Shown here: positions 53,806-64,000 of the stretch, in pieces
Position numbering within the stretch: position 1 is the first letter of the stretch
Layout: each line of letters starts with the position of its first letter
NCBI GenBank assembly: GCA_963693365.1
Contig: CAVNZM010000003.1
Location: 3,720,001 to 3,784,000 of the forward strand
Direction: 5' to 3'
DNA: 64,000 bases
DNA from: Amoebidium appalachense
Lineage: Eukaryota; Ichthyosporea
Made by a program: the position numbers and the translations under genes
Notes under the pieces: generated by a model
What the model saw: the letters and a program-made list of their open reading frames with translations, nothing else
Told to the model about the DNA's origin: nothing
Databases searched by the model: none

Positions 53806-55581
53806 CCCTCACCCCAACCTCCTAACATACTTCGAATAAGTCACGCTAATACTACTATCCCTCCTTGTATCACAATGCTATGATAACAAATCCTCCATGT
53901 ACGCATCATGATGTTCACACACATCAACACACAGGTATCACCTCTTCCTTCAGCCGCCTATTTTCCTCGACGGCAGCTGCCACCGACACCAAACCACAAC
54001 ATGCATCCGTAGAACGGATCCTCTACTCACCCACCGGAATGAAAGTCACACTCACGCCCATCACCCCGGAAAGGCTTGAAGAAGCTCTGGATTTCACCGT
54101 CGAATACTTTCAAAAAGACGAACCTCTAAACAATATCCTGGGCCAAAAATATAAAAACGACGCCATTTCCGCGTATATGAAAGATCGCGGGCAGGCGATT
54201 ATGGATGCTGGGTTGTCTTACATGGCATTGACGCCTGATGGGAGGATGGTGGGTGCGTTCACTTCTTGCACTCAGAGGGCGGAGGAGGAGGCGTTGGAGA
54301 GGTCCAAATTCCGTGTGAATAAGAGCACGGACGCGGGGTTTGTGGATGAGATGGGGTTGATTAGGCCTACGTATGAAGATGTCAAGCAGTTGTTTAAGGT
54401 TGGTTATTGTTTCTTTTGCCCCCCCCCCAAAATAAAAAAAATAAAAAAAGAAGAAAAAAAAGAAAAAGAGATATTTTGTGTTGGTTTTTATTGTCTCCTC
54501 TCCGTAAATCCAACTCTCTAACGCATACACCAACCCCCCCCCCGCCAACCCCCCCCCCCTCCCCCCCCCCCTTCCCCCCCTGCGCCGGCCCTCCCCCTCC
54601 CGGATATTAAAGACTGTGTGCTTTTGACTCTATTACTCATTCTGAATCCGCCTCCTCCCTCCCCCCTCCCCCTTCCCCCTCCCCCCACCTCCACCACCAC
54701 CACCACGTGCTAGCCATGCATACTGCCAAGCCAAAGTGAAGAAGAGCGTTGTGATGTGGGCTCTCTCGAGCTTTCATTTGTCTGATGGTTTCTGTTTTGT
54801 GGGTTTTTTGTGACTTCGCTCCTCTGTTTGCCATTCACCAATGCATGCATCTCCCCTTCCCCGTGCCCCTGCTCCCCCCTCCCCCTCCCTCTCACTGTCC
54901 TACACACACACACACGCACCTTCATTCTTGCTTAACCCTTTTTCCGCCTCCATTGCATATGCATCCCCGTCACCCTCGGAGCATCCCTTCGATAATTCCT
55001 CCCTTCAGAATCACCCCCCTCCCCCTCCCCCTCCCCCTCCCCCCCTTCCCCCCCCCCCCCCCCCCTTCCCCACCCATGGAAACCCCCTCCCCTCCCCCCT
55101 TCCCCCCTCCCCCCCCCCCCCCCCCCTCCTTTCCCTCTTCCTCTCCACATTTTCAATAGTAATACAACTTTCCTCACCTCCGGCATACTCCCACCCACGA
55201 CAGGAACTCTACGAGAATATTCCCCTTCCAGAAGACACCCCGGAAGCCCCCGTCATTCACGCACTGTGCGCGGCGGTTTCACCTGACGTCCGCGGTTTCG
55301 GCTTGATGATGTCGGGGCTGGGGTTCATGCTCGAGCAGGCTAGATACGCGAATTTTCGCTACGCGGTGAGCGAATGCACCATGGATTTCTCGACGAGGGG
55401 GCTCTATCGGCTCGGGGGGAAATGCGTGAATTTCATCGAGTACAAGTCGTGGAAGTGTAGGGGGAAGAACGTGTTGGCGTCGATCTCGGAGGAGCATAAG
55501 GGGATTTCGCTGTTTGTGTTGGATTTGCAGAGTCCGGATTTCAACCCTAGACCTACACCTCTCAACCCCCCCAAGCCCTGA
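53250..55581 (+). CDS. GNAT-family N-acetyltransferase, probable mitochondrial presequence, three exons
   Basis: Exons 53250-53319, 53935-54398 and 55204-55581 (TGA) join in phase to give 303 aa. The first ~40 residues are rich in Arg, Ser and Ala with no acidic cluster beyond one Glu, and contain R-L-F-S-S-T-A-A-A, resembling a mitochondrial or plastid targeting peptide with a processing site. The body begins L-T-P-I-T-P-E-R-L-E-E-A-L-D-F with D-E-P-L-N-N, the pattern of the arylalkylamine/dopamine N-acetyltransferase-like GNATs. Exon 3 holds motif A, S-P-D-V-R-G-F-G-L-M, the acetyl-CoA pyrophosphate loop (R-x-x-G-x-M where G/A is usual), followed by helix and a Y-R-L-G-G-K-C segment like the common L-G-F motif. 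It would transfer acetyl from acetyl-CoA to an amine; the substrate is unknown. Confidence 0.85.
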
Positions 55582-56378
55582 TTGAATGTTCTCTAGATGA
55601 GTTTCCAGTAATTAATCGTTCAGTGATTTTTGCTCAAAATATACCGAGGACCAATAGCAATGCCCACGCATGAGATACCATGTTAGCACAAACACCCCAT
55701 CGCGTTGGCACGCCACACCTATTCTGTAACACTTTTTTTTTTTTAAAAAAAAAAAAAAAAGGTCTCTTGGCTACTCTTACTTTTCCTAGATTGCTACGAG
55801 ATGTCTTGCATTTTTCTCGGTATTGTATGCTTCCCTTTGTTTGTATGAGTTCGGTAGTTTTAGTAGACTAATTTTTTTCCCCTTTTAAATGCCCGTTTGA
55901 AGTATACACATGTTTTTGAAGTATGCGTGACCTAAGTTGCTAGCTTCTTGCAGGGTATGCAGTACCATCACATTAGTAAAACCATGACCCATGAGTATAA
56001 GTTTGCTATGCATGTATCTTAGCCAAATACATGTTTTTTCCCTTTTTAGTGCAGTCGAGCAAAGCTATGTAGGAAATACGGAATTAAATTAGGAATTAAT
56101 TGCAAACGGTCTCCGAAGCACCGACTGAATGAATATATATGCGGCTGCATATAAATGAGACAGGACATCTATAACCAAGGCTACTGTTTGCTGTTTGATT
56201 TTAAAAAATTTTACACATCTAATGGGGTGAATTCAGTGATGATGATTTGGTTGAGCTTATTGTATTGCAGGAAGGGGTTCTGTACTGAAATTGCACTTCT
56301 TTCGGGGGTTTTCGTGTCACCATTCACGCGTCGTTGGCACACAGGGCATCGACCCCCTCCCCCCCCCCCCCCCCCCCC

Positions 56379-56415
<37 letters not shown>

Positions 56416-56543
56416 CAACGAAAAGGGCAAACACTCGCAAAATAGATACATTAAAAACCTGGCCCACCTACGCAGCGGCTTGCATGCGAAGGCAGAAAAA
56501 AATAAATATTCATGGCATCCCAAGGAGAAATTTTTTTTTTTTT

Positions 56544-56587
<44 letters not shown>

Positions 56588-56691
56588 CATGATCGTGAAT
56601 TTGAAGGCGGAAATATGAAAGTGGATACCTATGGCACCCAACTTTAGTACTAAAAATTTTGTAGTTGGGACGGGTGTGTATGCCCCCCCCC

Positions 56692-56757
<66 letters not shown>

Positions 56758-57206
56758 AAACACACACACACACAAACACACCTCATGTACCCACGCCCCC
56801 CCACCCCCTACCCGGTGCCCCCACCACTTGCTCTCAAGGGAGTTCCGGCCTCGTAGATTTCCGGCCGACAGGCACGCCGGCAAACGGCAGGGGGAGGGTG
56901 GGGGAAGAGAGGGCCGGGGGATCCGGAGAGAAAGAAGGGGGGTGGGGGTGGTGGCCGGGTGGGGGGAAATCAGGAAGGCCAAGGAGCTCTCCAGGGCCGG
57001 AAGCGACAGGGATCCCGTCTCAGATACGGAGACAGAAACCTTTCAGAGGGCTAGAGAGCTTGAGCGCGCGCTTGAGAGAAAGAGAGATCTAGACGGAGTC
57101 GAGTCTGAGAGAGATTGGCAAGAGAGAGAGAGAGGGAGCTGGTCAATGAGAGCTCGGCCGGAACGAGAGATATATATCTAGAGATCTACGAGAGATCAGA
57201 GAGAGA

Positions 57207-57240
<34 letters not shown>

Positions 57241-57608
57241 GAGTGGTGGGGATACGCATCTGCATGCTTCAAGTGGGAGCATAGGATCGCGCAAGGGGGA
57301 GGGAGGGAGGGAGGGAGGGAGGGGGGGGGGGGGGGGGGGGGGAGTTAAGTGCCTGTGTGTGGGTGTACATGTTCGCACATACACACGTGTGACTGCATAT
57401 GTACATGCATGTGTCGGGTGGGTGTTGTAATTGGTGGGCGGGTACATTCACGTATGGAATGCTAGACTCTGTTTTGAAGTATGAAAGTCTGGCAGGGTAC
57501 ACACACGGCATGTACGGACACAGTAATTGTAGGTACATTCATGTGCTGACTACAGAGAACATGTGGTCGTGTGTGTGCTCGTGTGTAACTCGCTGCATAC
57601 TTCAATCC

Positions 57609-57643
<35 letters not shown>

Positions 57644-58722
57644 TCCTGCCACGTGTGTGGGCCAAAAAAAAAGGTTGTCCGTCTTTTCGTGTTCAACATC
57701 TGAATTCAAACACTCAATCGAAGAAATAATTTCTAATACTAGCAACCGTTCTGATACCTTAAAACCAACGAGAGACAAACAAAGCAAAGCCTAAAAACTC
57801 AAGTGAGTTCTCGAATCCCTTTGAAGTTTTCCACACCACGAGAAGAAAAATTGCAGCACCACGAACACCAGCACAAGTATAACCATGGTCTCTGAGTGGG
57901 ACATCAGGTGCAGGAATTCACAATACAACAAACTGAGTCTCATGTTCAATCCGCGCCTAGCGCAAGCGGTTTGAAAACAATATATCAATGAAACCGTCTA
58001 AGCCTAAGCTCATATTTACGGAAAAGGGAACAAGTCGTAGCACCCATTCAGTCTACCTATAACTTCTATGACACTCGGTAGGAACACATTCACCACAGAG
58101 ACAAACGAACTACGAAAAGTAACCCCCCCCCCCCCCCCCCCCTCCACTACCCATCCTACCCCCCCCCCCCCCCCCCCCTTCTTCCCCTCAAACACACACG
58201 CACACACACGTCCACCCACCCACCACCACACACACACAAACAAGGGGTTTTCAGACAGGCCGTTATCATGCATACGTGGGTACGTGCACTCAAAGAGTTG
58301 AGAACCTGGGATAACTACGAAACATACACTCATTCAATTTCGGTCGCGGGGCCGATACAGCTTCTAGCATAACAAAAACTTATTACGATGTGAACAGAGC
58401 AGAAACCAAACAAACAGCTGTGCATGAAAATACAAACTATTCTGAAGTATAAGGCAAACCTTGAATAACAATACGAAGGGAATGTGTGAACAATCGATTT
58501 CTCTAAAAAGTTCAACCAAATACGTGCAAGATACATCATGGAAGTGCGGCTTCATTGATTTTCGTTCAGGCAGCCGTTGCTAGCCGGACACACAGCAAAC
58601 GTGTGTTTGCAGTAGATGAAATCCGATATCCGTCCAGGTGCACGCCACGTCGACACACGATTGTGTATGCACGTCCACACGCGCACGGGTGCATACTTGT
58701 GGGTGTGCATGGGCATGTACGG
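55582..58722. other. Intergenic between convergent GNAT and USP genes
   Basis: The two genes converge here. The region is AT-rich unique DNA with C/A runs (56350-56413), T/G runs (56528-56586), C then (CA)n (56683-56780), a GA-rich 56880-57230 stretch ending in G runs, (GT)n at 57610-57641, and C-rich 58123-58180. I see no gene; open frames there are repeat-encoded or lack motifs. Confidence 0.6.
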
Positions 58723-59955
58723 CTACGCCACGGGGTCCTCCTTGAGTCTGTAGAAGAGCACGTATGCTTTCCTCGTCTGTAACCCAGCCGCCCCATCATA
58801 TCGTCAGCATGGCTGTGTGATATTTAAGCATGCCTGATGGAACTAAGGGGGTGGAAAGCCGGATTCCCCTCTGTGTGTGTGTAGAGGAAGGCGGGCGAGA
58901 GGGTGGAGGATGAAGGGGGTGGGTTGGGTGGGTGGCGTGGGGTTGGGACCGGGCCCTCAGGGGGGGGGGGGGGGGGGGGGAGGGGGGGAGAGGGGGGGAG
59001 AGGGGGGGGGGGGGGGTTGGTGTGCATGGAATGTGGTATGGAATGTGGCGTACAGAGTGCAGCACAAAATCACAACAGGTATCGTAATGCGGATGTGCAA
59101 AAGTACACGCAAAGTTTGAACGGAGGAGGGAGCCAGAGCGGGGAGGGGGGGGGGGGGGGGGAGGAAGCAAAGGGAGTGTGTGTGTTCGTACACGTGTGTG
59201 CGGTCCAAGCAAGGAAAAGTAGGTGCACCCCCGCGGGGGGGGGGGGGGGGGGGGGGGGGAGGGGGAAGGGGGGGATAAATACCTTTGCAGCGCTCAGGCT
59301 AGCGGTGCGGACCCATCTGTCGTTGTAGTCGCACCAGCCATTGGCCTTGTCCTCCTGCACGTCAAAATGTGGTGTGCACGTGTGAGTTAAAGTAGACTGT
59401 ATCGTAGTCATGAATAATCCCCCCCCATCCCCCCCCCCCCCCCCCACCCTCCGCTTTTCCCTAACAAGTGTGCGGTGGTAAACAGTTTTGCGTTATGAAT
59501 CAAGTTATCCCCCTCCCCCTCCCCTCCCCTCTTTCCCCCAACACCCCCATTTCCCACACACACTCCCCCCCCCCCCCCCCCCCCTCCCGGCCCCCGCAGC
59601 ATTGTCTCTTCCACCCATGCACTAGAGTATGCAGTCACCGCATCGAAATCTAACTTCCTTGGTGCATCAAAAGCAGCAGCAGCGTAGAGGCCCCTAGCAC
59701 CCTCCCCCCCCCCTCCCCACCGCCCGCCCCCACCCCCACCCCCTCCTTCCCCCCAACCCCACCCCCTAATCCCCCCGCCTCCCCCCTCCCCCTAAAAAAT
59801 ACTTATATATCCCAAGCTATCCCACCCATGCACAACACATTCATTCACCGCATCGAAGCCCATCTTCCTCAATGCTTCGACAACTGCACCCCCCCCCCCC
59901 CCCCCCCCCCCCCACCCCCCTCCCTCTCTCTCTCTTCCCCAAGAAAGAAAAAAAA

Positions 59956-59990
<35 letters not shown>

Positions 59991-61081
59991 CCACTCCCCC
60001 CACCCCCCCTTCTCGCACCCAGCCAAAAAACAACGAAAAAAAAAAAAAGAAAAGAAACACCCCAATCCATCACACACGCAGGCACTCACCGCATCGAAGC
60101 CCATCTTCGTCGGTGCATTAACGACCGCTGCCGTGTAGTGCCCCCCAGCCATGGACCCCTCATGGTTGGCCACCCCATACAGCTCATACACGTACTTGCA
60201 TTGCATCCATCTCTGTGGTTTTACGTCCGTTTCATCTTCAATATCCCCGTTTGGATGTGTGTGTACGTGTGCGTGAGAGGAATTTTCGGTGTTTTTGGAG
60301 GCGTTTTCCGGATTTGCCGAGGTGGTTTCGGTGAGGGTGTCCTCGTTTTCTTGGGGGTGTTTTTCTTCCCAGGCTCTGAGGGCTGCTTCCATAGCTTGGG
60401 ATGCCGTTTGCGCCTGTGTAAAAAAGGTGTCAGTATGCTATGGGAAGGGGAGGGCCAAATAATAATAATAATAACAATAATAAAAAAAGAAGAACGAAAG
60501 AAAGAAAAGGAAGAGAGAAGGAGAAAGAGAGAGGAGAAACAAAGATGAACAATGTTATATCACCACGTGGTACCTCTAACTCTAGCGCTCGCTTGCGTGC
60601 CCCCCCTCCCCCCCCCTCTCCTCCTCCACCTCCCCCCCCCCCCCCCCCCCCCCCCCCCACCCGCCCCCTCCTCCACCTCCCCCCCCTCCCCCCCCTTCCA
60701 AAAAAAAAAAAAAAAAAAAAAAAAAAGCCCATGCCTCACATCACGGCACGTCTAGTGAAGGAGCAAAATGTGGTCATAATGCAGCGGCAGCTACTGGTGT
60801 TGGTGTGATCGTGAACATGACAGAATGTGCAAAACATGAATAATACTAATGTGAAACACGGGTGGTGAAAGAAAACGTCCAGGAATGGGAACCGAGAAGG
60901 GGTGAGAAGGGAAAAAAGAAAGGGGGGGGGGGGGGGGGGGGGGAGAAGAAGGAAGGGAAAGGGGGGGGGGGGAGGGGGGAGAAGGGAAAGGGGGGGGGGG
61001 AGGGGAGGGGGGGGGGGGGGGGAGAGAAGGAGAAAAAAAAAAAAGGGAGGGGGGGGGGGGGGTGAAGGGAACAGATTGGGG

Positions 61082-61127
<46 letters not shown>

Positions 61128-61347
61128 TGGGGGGGAAGGGTTCAAAATGTGCCACAGAGCACCAAGCAAACATTCACAAAGATGTAGCCTGTGCAAATAT
61201 TGGCAAATAAGAGCAACACGTAAATAGTATGTTACATAATGAGGCAGTGGAGGGGGAGGCGGGGGAGAAAAGGGGAGGGAAGGGGAGGGGAGCGGAGAAG
61301 GGGAATTAGCAGGGAGGGGAGGGGAGGAGGAGCAGGGAGGGCAGCCG

Positions 61348-61391
<44 letters not shown>

Positions 61392-61759
61392 GAGGGAGGA
61401 AGAGGAAAAGAGGGGTGAAGAGAGAGAGAAGAGAAGGGACACAATGTGGCGTACATGTTGCATGAAGGGGGTGAGGTCGAGAGTTTCAGGGAAGTCCACA
61501 TATGCGTCGAGTTTGTGCCTTCGGTAGCGGCTGAAAGCAAAGCGCTTGAGATGAACCACTAGGAGCTTGGGTAGGCGCCAGAGGGCTAGGGCCTTGGTTG
61601 CTGCTTGGTGCTTCTTGCAGTGCGGGCAGAACCTGAAAAGGGTGGGAGGAATGATGTATGTGTACGTGTACGTGTACGTGTACGTGTACGTGTGTGTGTG
61701 TGTGCGTGTGTGTGTGCGTGTGCGTGTGCGTGTGCGTGCGCGTGCGCGCGCGTGTGTGT

Positions 61760-61831
<72 letters not shown>

Positions 61832-62075
61832 GTTAGGCGTTAGAGGGCTAGTACTTTGGTGGCTGCTTAGTGCTTCTTGCAGTGTGAGTAGAACCTGATG
61901 GGGTGGGGAGGTGGAGGGATGTGGGGGGATGTGTGTACGTGTGCGTGTGTGTGTGTGTGTGTGTATACGTGTGTGTGTGTGTGTGTAGGTTAGGCGTTAA
62001 AGGGCTAGAGCTTTGGTTGCTGCTTGGTGTTTCTTGCAGTGCGGACAGAACCTGATGGGGTGGGGAGGTGGGGGG

Positions 62076-62117
<42 letters not shown>

Positions 62118-63017
62118 TGGGGGGGAAAGAGGGGAGGGGGGGGGGGGGGGGGGTGTCTACCTGAAGCAGATGTGGAGGTGTGGGGTGTGGGGGGGAGGGG
62201 AAGAGGGGGGAGGGAGGATTGTGTGGTGTGTGTGTGTGTGTGAGAAATTGTGTGTGTGCGCGCGCGTGCCTGTGCATTTGTGTGTGTGTGTGGTGCTAGT
62301 GGTGGCGGTGAGGACGTGGGGAGTGGGGGGTGGGGGAGGGGGGACGGGGGGAGAGGGGCGGGAGGGCGGGAGCACCCCCATATTGAACCACCACAATTCA
62401 AAAGCCACACAAAATCCATACACCACGCAAACATTCGTTCATACATCAGTTACACATTGATTCATGCATTACACACAAGTTCATCTACACCGCAAACCCT
62501 TTCATCCACCCACCACACACACACTCACCCACCCACATCCCATACCACACACACACACACACTTCATTCTAGCGCCACCAACCCCTTCCCCCCCCACACA
62601 CACCCACACACCCATAACCCCCTCCATCTCCCCACCCTCCCCTACCCAAATTTTCAATGTTCCCAAAAACTTTCGGAAAATATTCTAGTCATACCGTGTG
62701 TCGTAATCAGTCGGCCCCTACACCACACACTTTTGCTTTCGGACCATCCATCCCCCCCCCCCCCCCCCCCCCCCCCCCCAAAACCACCACCACACACATC
62801 CGTAAACCTCCCCCCCCCCCCCCTCCCCCCCTCCTAATTTTTTATTCGATATAAAATTTTAAAATACTTTAAACGCACCATGCGTCGTCATCCTCCAGCT
62901 CCTCGTTCTCCGTGTACAGGCGCATGCACCTGTCCAGGGTCACCTCCTCCGCCTGCTCCGTCTGCCCCTCCCCGCGCATGCTGCTGTGGTTTTCCACGTT
63001 CGACAGCTTGACTACCT
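58723..63017 (-). CDS. Ubiquitin carboxyl-terminal hydrolase (USP4/11/15 type), C-terminal part
   Basis: Five exons read right to left: 63017-62879, 61632-61455, 60413-60090, 59354-59283 and 58776-58723 (TAG); phases agree (254 complete residues). The 5' part, including the catalytic Cys box, is beyond the right edge. The first exon has [11 protein letters not shown] as in USP15's T-L-D-E-C. The second has the zinc-binding [12 protein letters not shown] and V-V-H-L-K-R-F. The third has an acidic insert and Y-E-L-Y-G-V-A-N-H with G-G-H-Y-T-A carrying the catalytic His. The fourth has W-C-D-Y-N-D, the third catalytic position. The last has K-A-Y-V-L-F-Y, typical of the USP end. It removes ubiquitin from substrates in cytosol or nucleus. 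Two sets of decayed exon copies lie in its introns. Confidence 0.92.
59627..59890 (-). repeat. Two decayed copies of the 3' end of USP exon 60413-60090
   Basis: Minus-strand segments ending at 59849 and 59639 repeat the last 13-17 codons of the real exon and its donor. The real end is [19 protein letters not shown]. The copies read [18 protein letters not shown] and [19 protein letters not shown]. Spacing is 241 and 210 bases, with C-rich tracts between. Confidence 0.88.
61660..61828. repeat. (TG)n microsatellite between USP exon copies
   Basis: TACGTG units, then TGCG and finally pure TG. In the sense of the gene this is (CA)n, directly upstream of the acceptor of exon 61632-61455. Confidence 0.95.
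61835..62051 (-). repeat. Two decayed copies of the 5' start of USP exon 61632-61455
   Basis: Acceptor-plus-exon starts at 61894 and 62051 (minus strand) copy about 60 bases of the real exon start at 61632. The copy at 62051 keeps [16 protein letters not shown], but the next codon, TGG in the real exon, is TAA. The copy at 61894 has Y-S-H-C-K-K-H followed by TAA and further changes. (TG)n repeats separate the copies. Confidence 0.9.
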
Positions 63018-63074
63018 CTGCACATAATGCATTACATGAGTAGGTGCAGGCACACACACACAAGAGAGAGAGAA

Positions 63075-63109
<35 letters not shown>

Positions 63110-63409
63110 GGGGGGGGGGGGGGGGAGGGAGGGAGGGAGGGAGGGAGAGGCAAGGAGGGAGGGAAGGAGGGGAGGGAGGGGGAAGGGGGGGGAGGGAGAG
63201 AGGGAGGGATGGAGCGAGGGGGGGGGGGAGGGGGGGGGGGGGGGGGGGGGAGAGGGGGAAGGGGAGGGAGGGAGAGAGGAGGGATGGAGCGAGGGGAGGG
63301 GGGGGGGGGGGGGGGAGGGAGAGAGAGAGGTCCGTGTGCACGTGCAGACGGCTGTAACCCCCCCACAGACACACACCCCACTCCCCCCTGCGCACATACA
63401 CACAGACGG

Positions 63410-63457
<48 letters not shown>

Positions 63458-63519
63458 GCACGCACGCACTCACGCACGCACGCACGCACGCACGCACACA
63501 CCCCCCCACACACACACAC

Positions 63520-63588
<69 letters not shown>

Positions 63589-63593
63589 CACAC

Positions 63594-63646
<53 letters not shown>

Positions 63647-63880
63647 CACAAAGACCCAGAACCAGACCCAGACACACCACCCAACACCCAACGTAAATTG
63701 AGACTCTCTCTTCTACCCCACACAAAGTTTTGTGTACTCTCAAACTCACCCATTTCTGTCTTAGAGTAAATACCAAACCTTTCCTGGCACAACAAACCCG
63801 CCCAAGAATAGGTGCATACATAGCACACCACCATAAATCTCCTGGCACAACAAACCCACCCAGAATAACGTCTTCTGCCT

Positions 63881-63926
<46 letters not shown>

Positions 63927-64000
63927 AAACAAACACACACACACACTCGCACACACCACACACACAAAAAAAGGGCAAAAGACGATCCAGGCTTTGTCCG
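63018..64000. other. USP intron or upstream region, simple-repeat rich
   Basis: Poly-G and GGGA blocks (63077-63330), (CA)n and (CGCA)n (63411-63650), a ~60 bp imperfect duplication around CCTGGCACAACAAACCC (63780-63870) and about 40 C (63884-63924). No exon could be recognised. Because the USP protein starts further upstream, this is most likely intron. Confidence 0.6.

Overview
This window is nuclear DNA from a eukaryote. Its genes are split by many short-consensus GT-AG introns, it carries Ty3/gypsy-type and non-LTR retroelement remains, and there is no operon-like packing. The organism is probably a protist (an alga or an early-branching unicellular lineage), but the sequence does not fix the group. 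The most obvious feature is the non-coding DNA. Introns and intergenic stretches are full of (CA)n/(GT)n, (CGCA)n, (CT)n/(GA)n and, unusually, very long homopolymer C and G tracts. Most long open frames are translations of those simple repeats and are not genes.

Layout. 1-4.9 kb: minus-strand gypsy-like retroelement (gag with zinc knuckle, protease, RT/RNase H), broken by frameshifts, with its 3' part off the left edge. 7.6-10.5 kb: plus-strand three-exon gene for an unrecognised Ser-rich protein. 16.1-26.2 kb: plus-strand eight-exon gene for a type II membrane glycosyltransferase of the GT61/DUF563 type with a very acidic stem. 27.9-29.0 kb: minus-strand leucine-rich-repeat pseudogene. 29.6-33.4 kb: two non-LTR retrotransposon fragments, tail to tail, with three copies of a ~100 bp module. 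34.3-49.9 kb: plus-strand thirteen-exon THUMPD3-type tRNA guanine-N2 methyltransferase. 53.2-55.6 kb: plus-strand three-exon GNAT N-acetyltransferase with a probable mitochondrial presequence. 58.7-63.0 kb: minus-strand 3' end of a USP4/11/15-type ubiquitin hydrolase whose 5' part lies beyond the right edge.

The exon models were built by hand from reading-frame phase, GT/AG sites and remembered family motifs. In the four protein families recognised, every junction proposed is phase-consistent. The genes look functionally unrelated (secretory glycosylation, tRNA modification, acetyl transfer, deubiquitination).

The most interesting signals are structural. (1) Truncated, decayed copies of exon ends stand in tandem beside the real exon, at three places in two genes. 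(2) Complementary microsatellites bracket THUMPD3 intron 3 ((GT)n at the donor, (CA)n at the acceptor) and THUMPD3 exon 10 ((GA)n before, (CT)n after). (3) A dispersed ~110 bp core is flanked by poly-C, and every copy seen lies in an intron and in the transcribed orientation. (4) A ~290 bp hairpin element lies in an intron. (5) The retroelement fragments form an inverted pair of about 1 kb arms.
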